This document shows, one piece after another, positions 35,801-44,463 of a stretch of 64,000 nucleotides of DNA. Both the position numbers and the translations under genes were made by a program. The DNA is from Penium margaritaceum (lineage: Eukaryota; Streptophyta; Zygnematophyceae; Desmidiales; Peniaceae): NCBI GenBank assembly GCA_023375785.1, contig SZWC01000516.1, positions 176,725-240,724 of the forward strand. Direction: 5' to 3'. Every line of letters begins with the position of its first letter. Within the stretch, counting starts at the first letter, position 1. The notes beneath the pieces were generated by a model. The model did no database searches. It had not been told where the DNA came from and worked only from the letters and a program-made list of their open reading frames with translations.

Positions 35801-36264
35801 AAGGAGAGGGGAGGGGAGCATCAGGTAAGCATCCTGCCACATAGGGTGGCTCTGCCCCAGGCTCCAGCTCCAAGGTGGCAAGCAATGATGGCAGTAGCCT
35901 GAAAGGAAAAGGAGCAGGCTTGAGAGCTCGGAGTGCAGCAAGCAACATGGCGCGCAGTGCAGCAGGTGGCAAGGCTGCTGGTGGAGCAGCCTCTAAGGCT
36001 TCTGCTGGAGCAGCCTCTAAGGCTGCTGGTGGAGCAGCCTCTAAGGCTTCTGCTAGAGCAGCCTCTAAGGCTGCTGGTGGAGCAGCCTCAAAGGCTGCTG
36101 GTGGAGCAGCCTCAAAGGCTGCTGGTGGAGCAGCCTCTAAGGGTGCTCGTGGTGCAGTCTCTAAGGCTGCTATTGCAGGAACATGCAGGGGGAAGCGGGC
36201 CACTGAAGCACCTGCTGACAAGGCAGTGAACAATGGATCCAAGCGTCTCAGGACAGGGCGTTAG
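32849..36264 (+). pseudogene. DUF659-type hAT transposase with acidic and Ala-rich tail (hAT-2)
   Basis: From ATG 32,849 a basic N-terminus leads into a BED-like finger (YCGSCGVTKSGTCDRIQ, after a one-base slip at the T-run near 33,047). From there to 36,264 the frame stays open except for three TAG codons (34,177; 34,720; 35,842). The core is DUF659-like: VDEWAD with the first Asp, VCDNTAVNKRAAEDL with the second, GCCAHNLDLVLKDIGK, then the dimerisation block SSSDCERVFSTHQLIHTAHR with the Glu at about 34,970. All three catalytic residues are kept. Residues from 35,131 to 35,820 are almost only Glu, Gly, Asp and Ala. After the third TAG an (A-A-G-G-A-A-S-K)-type repeat and a basic end (GKRATEAP, KRLRTGR) follow. 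An unusually long, low-complexity tail for hAT. It is probably inactive unless the TAG codons are bypassed. Confidence 0.85.
35932..36175 (+). repeat. short tandem repeat encoding Ala/Gly/Ser/Lys
   Basis: About seven units of 30 bp, a form of GGAGCAGCCTC(T/A)AAGGCTGC(T)GGT, encode A-S-K-A-(A/S)-(G/A)-G-A in the transposase frame. The repeat is nearly perfect, so it is recent compared with the rest of the gene. Confidence 0.8.
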
Positions 36265-37082
36265 TGGCACATATGAGGAGGGAGACTGGGGGGGGGAGGG
36301 GGAGTGGATGTTCTAAACCCCGTTGCTTATCCATGTTGCATGTCTCCATTGCGTGATTTAGACTCCTCATTTGCCTTCATTTCTTTCCCTGCAGCTGTTA
36401 GGTTATGAATGGGGCTAGCCAGTGAATCTAAGCTTCCTTCCATGCATTGCATGAGGCCCATGTGTCAGGGGCTTGAAGCAAGATGATTTTCATAGTAGAA
36501 TGCAATTGTGACTGCCAGAATGTGTTGTCAAGTTGTGAATACCAAGCTGCCAACATGTGAAATTAGGGACAAATGAAATGAACAAAGAGTCCAATGTATT
36601 CCTTTGTAACATTATGTACATGGTAATAAACAGAGTTGGTGAGTTATGAGCACCATGAGATGCTCATACATTGACAGCTTACAAATTTTCAAGTTGCAAA
36701 CCCCCTCTCCCTGCCCACCAACCCCCCCCTCTGAGGTTTCTCAGTCCGGGATGACCGGGGTGGCCGATGTGCCGCTGTGAGGGGGGGGTCACATCAATGC
36801 GCCGCAGTGCACATCAATGTGCCGATGTTCGGGGTGGTCAGGTCAACATAGGACCTCTCACTTGGCGAAATCAACAAAATAGCCAAGGTAACCACTCACC
36901 CACATGGTGTACTCACAGGTCATATCTCACATGAGACAGAGCATAGTTGAGTCACCCTACAACGAATCTAGGGGTCATACCTCCACAAGGGGCATAGCAT
37001 TCCTGATCCGTCGTACAAGACAGAAGAAGGGGCAAACATATTCAACAAATATCTCCCCTGCACCTTACGTCAGTTTCCATCA

Positions 37083-38660
37083 TCATTATTCATCACTTGC
37101 GTTGACCATGCCGATACCTTGCCTGCCCGTCTGGTGGAGATCCCTGTCCAATGGCTTTGTAAGCATCTCAGCCCGGTTCAGCTTGGTGCTGACATACTCC
37201 AGCTCCATTGTCTGCTTATAGACCAAGTCCCGAGCAAAGTGGTAGCGGATCTCGATGTGCTTTGTGCGCCTGGACAAAAGTGGGTTCTTGGACATGTCAA
37301 TCGCGCTCATGTTGTCAATCTTGAAGATTGTCACCGTTGCCTGTGGTGCCTTCATCGCAAAGAGCAAGCTACGAAGCCACTACACCTCCTTAGACACCTC
37401 AGCCAATACAATGTACTCAGCTTCAGCTGTTGATAGAGAGACACACTCCTCCTTGCGACTCACCCAACTGATAGCACCTCCATTTAGCATACACACGAAG
37501 CCAGAGGTGGATTTTTTGTCGTTGATATTGCCTCCCTAATCAACGACGGTGTAGCACATGAGCCGGAGTGACGTGGATCCAACGATGCCTCCAAACTGGA
37601 GTCCCACATGTCGCGTCCCCTTAAGGTATCACATGATGCGCTTCACAGCCTGCCAGTGCATTGGACCAGGATGGGCCACAAACCGGCTCACTTGCCCAAC
37701 TACATGGGCTATATCTGGTTGGGTGGCAACCATAGCATACATCAGACTGCCCACTGCAGACTGATATGGGATGCCCAGCATGTCAGTTTTCTCCGCTTTG
37801 TTGGATGGGGACATGGAGGTGGAGAGCTTGCACTCTAAGCTCATGGGTGTGCTGGCAGGCTTGTAATCTGCGATGTCGTATCGTTTGAGGATGGAGTCAA
37901 TGCACTTTGTCTGGTTAAGGCTGATGGTAACTGCGGCTCAATCACCCTTGATGGCAATGCCAAGGTAGAAGTTAAGAGGACCCATGTCCTTCATCTTGAA
38001 CCTGCTACTCAGCTGCCCCTTGAGATCGTCTAACAGTTGCGTTAAAGAAGAGCACATAATCAGGTCATCGACGTACAAGGCTAACAACATAGTCCCTTTG
38101 TCGCTCTCATGCACGTATATGCTAAAGTCATTGTTGTAGTGCATGAAGGACCCCTTGGCCATAAATGTATCCATCTCCTGGTACCAAAGTCATAGCACTT
38201 GTTTTAGCCCATAGAGCACCTTCACCAACCTGCACACCTTGCCCTCGGGAGCATCAACCCCGTTTGGAACCTCCATCAGCACCTCCTTGTCAAGTTTGCC
38301 GTAAAGGAAGGCTGTCTTGGCATCCATCTGGTGGACCTCCATGTTCTCGGCAGCAGCAATGGCAAGCTTTGACCGGATGGAGGCGAACGTCACAATGGGA
38401 GCAAAGGTCTCATCATACTCTGCGCGAGGCGTTGAAAGGACCCCTGTGCTACCACCCGTGCCTTGTACTTGTCTATCTTACCATCTTGTTTCCTTTTTAC
38501 TTTCAACACCCACTTGGACCCCACAACATGAGCGCTGGCAGGTCTGTCCACCAACATCCATGTCCCATTCTCCTCAATGGAGCTGAGTTCACTGTGAATT
38601 GCTTCATCCCACTCAGCTTTGCACCTGCCATGCCCTCAGCTCTTGCTTTCTCTCACTCAT
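37083..38660 (-). pseudogene. copia RT/RNase H of minus-strand element B
   Basis: Read from 38,660 down: RT entry (WDEAIHSELSSIEENGTWML, VVGSKWVLK), MEVHQMDAKTAFLYGKLDKE near 38,340, intact LYVDDLIMC at 38,064-38,075, the tether (VGSLMYAMVATQPDIAHVVG) and RNase H ending LTKPLDRDLHQTG and NASDE-stop at 37,086. Frameshifts and stops break it at 38,400, 38,180, 37,900 and 37,560. Gag, protease and integrase are absent: at about 38,660 it is fused to the end of remnant F. Its polypurine tract and LTR follow directly. Confidence 0.8.
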
Positions 38661-41095
38661 CTTCCGCTGCACCCTCCAGCCCATCATAGCCGGTCATCCC
38701 AAGCCCGGCCATGCTCAATGTGCGCCGGTCCACAGGTTGCACTTTGGTCAAGCAATCCGCACGCATGTTGTGCGTACTATAGTGCTGCAGCACCACCTAC
38801 CCTTTTTCAACCATGTCCCATGCCTAGTCATAACACATGTCAATATGCTTTGTCCTCCTGTGCTACGTCGGATTTTTCGTCAGCAAAATGGAGTCGGTGT
38901 TGTCTTCTTGCATCATCGTAGGCTCCTCCTGCGGCACGCCCAGCTCCCCAAGCAACCTGCCGAGCCACACCGCCTCCTTGACCGCCTCGGCCAGCGTGAT
39001 GTACTCTGCTTCCACTATGGATGTGGCAATGTAATCCTACTTTCTGCAGCACCACGAGAACGGTGCACCAGCAAGGAAGAATAGGCAGCCAGATGTGGAC
39101 TTCCGCTTGTCCACGTTGCCAGCGTAGTCTGCATCCGTGTAGTAGACAAGATGCAAGGGGGCCGTCCGCCCCTTGCCGTCAAACCTTAGGCGCGCGTGCC
39201 GCGTTGCCTGCAGGTAGCGGAGGATGCGCTTGACTGCCTGCAAGTGTAGTGGCCTTGGATCGGCCACGTGCCTGCTCACTTGGCCCACCGCGTAGACCAG
39301 GTCCAGTCGAGTCGCTACCATGGCGTACATGAGGCTGCCCACCACCGAATGGTAGGGCACCCCTGCCATATCCTCCCGCTTTTCTTTTGTCTGTGACGCT
39401 ATTGCCACACTCAGTTCACAGGTCATGGAGACCAGACTGCCAACTAGTTTGTAGTCCTCCATGCCATATCACTTCAATACTTCTGCCACGTATTTGGCTT
39501 GCCCCAGTTCAAGCGTACGCGCCCTCCGGTTCCGCGTGATGCTCACCACGACGTAGTACTCCAGCTCCCCTATGTCCGATATCCGGAACCTGCCACTTAG
39601 TTGCTCTTTCAGCTGCTCCAGGCTCGGCAGATCCGTCAAGTACAAATCGTCCACGTACAGTACAACAATCTGATGGAGCTGTTTATTGCGCCGCATGTAC
39701 ACGCTGTGATCCAACTCAGAGCGCCTGAACCCGAGTTGTGCCATGAAGCTGTCCATCTGTTGGTACCAGCATCTGGGTGATTGTTTTGGCCCATACAAGG
39801 ACTTCCGCAGCTTGTACACCTTGCCCTCCGATGCCTCCACCCCCTCTGGTATCTCCATATAGATATATTTTTCTATGATGCCATTGAGGAAGGCCGTCTT
39901 TACGTCCATTTAATGGAGCTCCATATCCTTTATGGCCACCACCGCAAGGATCGCCCGGATGCTTGTGAACTTGGCGACGGGAGACAAAGTCTCATTGTAG
40001 TGCTTGCCCTTACAATGTGCATATCCCTTTGCCACCAGCTGTATCTTGTATTTGTCAACCACATCTTCTTTTCTGAACTTCATCTCAAAGATCCACTTTG
40101 AGCCGATGACCTTGGCATCTTTTGGCCTGTCAACCAGCTCCCACGTATCATTTTCCATGATAGACTTGAACCCTCATTTGATAGTTGCATCCTATTTATC
40201 CCCTTCGGGCCGTGCAAGTGCCTCTTGCACGGTAGTCTGCTCCGTTGATGCAGCCAGCATGCACCGCAACATAAAAATCAATCGACCGGTGTTTGCTTCG
40301 AAGCGCTTCCCCACTTTCCGCTACCTCCCGCTACAGCACGGCAGTTTTGGTAGCCCTAGTGGTCGTTGCTAGAGCTCCAGATCAGCTCACGCTTTGCCAT
40401 CTCCTTCACGACAGTGAGTGAGAAGTTCCCTAGTGGTTGGTGCCAAAGCTCCAGATCAGCTCCCCCTCCTTTGGCCAGATAGACGGTGCATTCCTGCAAC
40501 ACAATTGAATTTGTCGCCGGGGGGATCACCTCGGTATCCACGATGCAGAGGCCAACCTCGCGCTTAGCCTTCAGCACGGTCTCGCCGCCACCATCCTTTT
40601 GCACGACTGCCCGCTTCCTCCTAAAGAGCACCTCGTACCCCTTGTCCATCAAGCGACTGACAATTAGAATGTCAGCCAAGCCGAGTACGTGCTGCACATC
40701 CTTAATGACGCGCTGTACCCGCTTTCCACCAACCACCACCTCCACGTCCACGTCTCCTTGGCCAACCACCGGCTCAACCTTGTCGTTTGTGACCACCATG
40801 GACTTATTTGAATTGGTGTAGTTGATGAACCTGACCTTCTCGACCTTGGTGTGCTCCTCGGCTCCGGAGTCAAGGCATCGCCGGTTTGCCCTCTTGAGGT
40901 AGTGGTTTTGAGTGTCGTTGAGGAGCGCCTTCTTGACTTTGGCGTCCTTGCCGTCGGCCTCTACCTCCTCGGCGCACTCACCGGCCTAGTGGCTCTCCTT
41001 GCCGCAGTTGCGACACGCACCCTTCTTGGCGCCCTTCTTGCTGCTGCAATGTCCGCCATCTCCCTTGTCCCCACTTCTAACACCACGCATTTTGC
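38661..41095 (-). pseudogene. copia remnant F, integrase deleted
   Basis: On the minus strand a gag zinc knuckle (CRNCGKESH-stop-AGEC, about 41,000-41,045) is followed by the protease with DSGAEEH near 40,870. The GLADILIVSRLMDKGYEVLF block and the pre-integrase WHQPLGNFSLTVVKEMAKRE end near 40,370. Then, within about 200 bp, the RT entry begins (ENDTWELVDRPKDAKVIGSK near 40,100), so the integrase of about 1 kb is deleted. RT continues with MDVKTAFLNGIIEKYIYMEI, VLYVDDLYLTD at 39,645-39,656 and YYTDADYAGNVDKRKSTSG (RNase H), to about 38,690. Only a few stops and one frameshift lie in the RT part. No LTR was recognised for F. Confidence 0.8.
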
Positions 41096-41599
41096 TGACT
41101 AGGGCTGATGAGAGAGACAAGGACTCCTTACAGCTCTGTCGATGCGCCTCATTCCGGATGTGTCAGGAGGATCTGCGTGGTGCGGTCCCGACATTTTTCT
41201 GATTGTCTCTTGGTGGTTTACGTCTTCTGTTTTCGGCAAATCTGAGACTGAGCGTGAGCTTTCTGGTCGCCTCACGCTATGTGAGGAGGAATTTAGAGAC
41301 AGTCAGCTTGCAAAGGGAATAATGTCGTTTTGCGTTAGTTTTTAACATATACATGATCACAACGTTTATAGGGCTAGTCATGAGCTTTCAAACGCACCAA
41401 ACCGCGCACGATTCAGCCAAGCGTAGCCCAAGGTACGCTTGCCGAAGTGCAGGTCTCACCCACCACAGAAACGCCTCCATGACGCGCACACGCCGTGGCA
41501 CCTTCCTTCACGTGTGAAGCGCCTTTCCCAAGCCGCAGGTCCTCTTGCATGTGGTGTAGGGGTCTCCTGCACTGTTTCCACGGACCTCCCCCACTTTTG
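41096..41599. other. no gene recognised
   Basis: This stretch follows the gag start side of remnant F and shows no motif in either strand. It may hold the lost 5' leader or LTR of F. Nothing supports a cellular gene. Confidence 0.4.
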
Positions 41600-42125
41600 A
41601 GTCGAGTTTGGTGATGGGGTGTGACAAGGTTTGAAACCTGTCTGTGGACCTGCAGTCCGAATTTTGACCAAGTCCCGAGTAACAAAACGTAATACTGAGT
41701 TTCGGACGCTGAGCCATGATTTTGGCTAAGTCCCTCAGTAACAACCTGCACTACAGGATCCGGTAGATGATCCACCTGATCAGGTGGATTATCCACCGGA
41801 CGCCTCGGCAGGCCTTCCGGAGCAATATCTCCAAATGGTATTTTTGTTACTCAATCCGGTCGATTATCCACCAGATTTCGAGTCGCAGCCAGCTCCCAGA
41901 GCCGTTGCGCACACCCCAACTTTGGAAGGCCATATCTTCCTTGATACTTGTTCGATTCTGATGAAACAACTTATACTGGATTCAGCGACTCGTCAGCTTT
42001 AAGGAGAAATCATCTATTTTAGGATCCGATCAGTCCTCAAGTTGCCAGATCTGCCGGTGCGGATTTTTCACTTTCTGGCAGCTCGTCGATGCCTCCCAGC
42101 GCCGCACTTGGGCATGCGGAGGGGC
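41600..42125. repeat. dispersed repeat I, copy 1
   Basis: It shares blocks in the same order with 42,455-42,681 plus 50,081-50,290: GAAACCTGT..GGACCTG.AGTCC, GAC(C/T)AAGTCCC.GAGTAACAA, CCGGA(C/T)(G/A)CCTCGGCA, CAACTTTGGAAG, TGTTCGATTCT, and the end CTTGGGCATG..GAGGGGCA. Read on the minus strand it would begin TGCCCCTC; this could be an LTR or a non-coding element. The end borders copia gag here and copia protease in copy 2, so it inserted into coding copia DNA in both places. Confidence 0.6.
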
Positions 42126-42315
42126 AACGTTTTAACAGGATATACTCTGCGACCATGCCACAGGTGAGCGTTTCCTCTGCCCATCCTCTCAAGACGGTGA
42201 TGAGAGGGCTCCAACAGTTAGGAAGAACTATGAGGAGGGAATCGTGCACGATTGGGATCATTGTAGCTCCCGCTACGTCAGCCGAAGCGCAGCGCCCCAA
42301 ACCAGCCGCTCAGTC
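42126..42315 (-). pseudogene. copia gag fragment
   Basis: About 60 codons on the minus strand read like the gag helical core: IVHDSLLIVLPNCWSPLITV, then LRGWAEETLTCGMVAEYIL. This is the counterpart of LLLALPDSWSPMITVVAGW and VAEYV in family A. It is cut by repeat I at 42,125. The upstream part is not recognisable. Confidence 0.7.
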
Positions 42316-42454
42316 GACGGCGTAACCACGTCACCCGCGGAGGCGCCCTCACGCATCAAGGACCCATCAAAATGCTATTTCAGAGGTGCAAGTGTCCCTA
42401 AATGTAATGGTGGTGCCCCTCGCGCCTTTGAGGTCCATTTTGATGAGTTAATCA

Positions 42455-42681
42455 TCACGTTTGGTGATGGGGGTTGATGTGGGTCGAAACCTGTTCGCGG
42501 ACCTGGAGTCCAAAATTTGACTAAGTCCCTGAGTAACAAGCTGCACTACTGGCATCCAGCGGATCATTCACCGGACACCTCGGCAACCCTTCCGGAGCAA
42601 AATTCCCAGAAGAAAATTTGTTACTCGGTAAAGTAGAATATTCATCTCCAGTAGAAACGTGACCGACTCCCAGAGCCGCCG
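42455..42681. repeat. dispersed repeat I, copy 2, left half
   Basis: It matches copy 1 from GGTTTGGTGATGG-type sequence to CCCAGAGCCG. It ends at the 5-bp TSD CGCCG of element G and continues at 50,081. Confidence 0.65.
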
Positions 42682-43699
42682 TGTTGAATTTTACATAACA
42701 TGATCTTCAGGAATCTTGAGAAGTAATCCTCAGATTGATACACCATCTGATGCATTGCTTCGAGTATTGGTGGCAGTCTCACCGGTGAGTATCACCACTC
42801 ACACACACAGACACACATGCTCTCTTGCCTTAACAATGTCATTGACTGTACGATTCAAGGATATAAGCTGAAGGCACAGTTACACGACTCGTCTCACAAG
42901 CTTTCCAACGCTACCAAGCTTGTTAAGAATGATCTCATAAAGACAAAGTAATAAGAAATACAAACCTACAACTTTTAAACTGACTATGCTAGCTATGAGC
43001 AAAAAAATACAAGTGTTGCATAATCCGGTATCCTGTGTCTTTGAGTCCTTAGTCAGAGGGTCAACCGGACGCCGCTCGATGACCTCCAGTCATTGGCAGA
43101 CTAAGGTTGGCGGATGTCCAGCGCCCTTGCTGGGATCCACGGACAAGATGGTCCGGATCTGCGGTCACTTCTCATGGCCATCGATCTTTTTCGGGCGGCA
43201 TCTTCAAGAGGAGGCCGATGTTCACACTTCTCGATTTGTCAGCGGCTCCGATCAGTCCGCTTCCCTCGCAGTGATTCTGGATCATCGGATCCGTCTTTAG
43301 AAAGACGTCGCCTGCCCCCGACCTCCAGTCCTTTTCCGCGTCAACAGGCTTTACAATCGAGAGGAGGCCGCGCTCACACTCTCCCTTAGTCTGCCAAACC
43401 ACACACCGCTTTTGCCCAACTCCTTCCACAATATATAGTTCTCGATAACAGTTTCCCGTCAGCTCTCCAGAGCTCCGATAGGACAAGTAGAGTGAATAGG
43501 GCTGCGGATGGATGGATCAGTGGGACGTCTAAAGAGGCCTGCCCACAGCCATACCATACCCCGCCAGACATGATAGACAGGAGGGTCGAGAAAGAGAACG
43601 AGTCTCTCTCTTGGCCCTCTTGCTTTCCTTTTGTTGTTGTTGTGCCGAGCCCAGTAAGCCATTGGATCAAGGAGATCTGACGGCTTTCCATTTTGAACA
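42682..43699 (-). repeat. 3' LTR of G
   Basis: 1,018 bp, starting TGTTCAAAATGG at 43,699 (minus) and ending AATTCAACA at 42,682. It aligns over its whole length with 49,032-50,075. A TATATA box lies on the minus strand at about 43,430-43,436, matching one at 49,804-49,811. Confidence 0.9.
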
Positions 43700-44463
43700 T
43701 TTCCCCCCTTGTCGATCAATCACCGGTGAGGTTGGAACCAACAACTTAAAAAAGAAGGAACCCCCCCTCCCCCACGAGAGCAGAGCCGGACAGGGGGGGG
43801 GGGGCAAAAAAACGCATGGCGAGGTACGAGAACACCCGGCAAAGCACTCCTCCCCNNNNNNNNNNNNNNNNNNNNNNNNNNNNNNNNNNNNNNNNNNNNN
43901 NNNNNNNNNNNNNNNNNNNNNNNNNNNNNNNNNNNNNNNNNNNNNNNNNNNNNNNNNNNNNNNNNNNNNNNNNNNNNNNNNNNNNNNNNNNNNNNNNNNN
44001 NNNNNNNNNNNNNNNNNNNNNNNNNNCCCCCAAGGGCCAAGATGGCGGGACTGGTGGCGTTTTGCAAGGATTGAAGCGCGGAATGTAGAGCAAAATGCAC
44101 AACAATAAAAAAGAAAAGACAGAGGAAAACAAAATGCGCAGCGTAGGCAGAGGGATCGAAGTCCTCGCATCCGTCCCAACGCCTCATGTGGGGGGGACGG
44201 AAGAGGAGAACGACCGGCCATGGCAAGAAAGGTAGCGCAGAGGAGAGGACACAGAGAAGAAGCGAGCAAAAGCAAGAGAGGCGGGGTTGGCGGTCGTAGG
44301 CGACCCGCATCCATGCCAACGCCTCATGTGGGGGGCAGGGAAACGGGAAGCTATGACGGCTCCACCGACAGCCATCTCCGTCCGTCCCGTCGCCTCATAT
44401 GGGGGGGACGGAAGGAGAGGGCTGGGAGTGAGTGCGCAGAAGGAAATGAGACAAGGAATTGGG
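43700..44463 (-). other. untranslated 3' region of G with gap and GC repeats
   Basis: Between the RNase H stop and the 3' LTR lie a sequence gap, a G/C homopolymer zone and three copies of a CGCCTCAT(G/A)TGGGGGG(-ACGG) motif (about 44,180, 44,318 and 44,390). No gene is recognised. Positions just before the LTR carry the polypurine tract. Confidence 0.6.
43856..44026. other. 171-bp assembly gap
   Basis: The n run is flanked by CCCC on both sides, and a 13-G run lies 50 bp upstream, so it probably hides a C homopolymer of unknown length. Confidence 0.95.

Larger units (their letters stand above)
32031..36851 (+). mobile_element. complete hAT element (hAT-2), 4,821 bp
   Basis: The ends are perfect 11-bp inverted repeats, CTATGTTGACC at 32,031 and GGTCAACATAG ending at 36,851. 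The target duplication is 8 bp, GACCTCTC at 32,023-32,030 and 36,852-36,859, as expected for hAT. Removing the element rejoins a family B LTR whose uninterrupted form is seen in the other copy. The element carries one long transposase region (32,849-36,264). Non-coding ends are about 0.8 kb on the left, with an inverted repeat GAACCGTG/CACGGTTC near 32,484, and 0.6 kb on the right, with repeated (C/A)ACATCAATG motifs. Confidence 0.92.
31566..37047 (-). repeat. family B LTR split by hAT-2
   Basis: The 3' LTR of minus-strand element B starts TGTTGAATATG at 37,047 after the polypurine tract GGTGCAGGGGAGATAT and runs to 36,852. It resumes at 32,030 and ends TTAACA at 31,566. Counting the duplicated 8 bp once, it is 653 bp, exactly the length of the other family B LTR (53,679-59,336, also split). 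It carries a tRNA-like segment with A-box (TGGGTGAGTGGTTACC) and B-box (AGTTCGATCC), now on either side of the hAT insertion. It also carries CATAAAAGG where the other copy has TATAAAAGG. Confidence 0.9.

Noticed and set aside
35415-36242. 275-codon Ala/Pro/Ser-rich reading on the minus strand
   Set aside because: It is the complement of the Glu-rich and Ala-rich tail of the hAT-2 transposase, whose frame continues from conserved domains.
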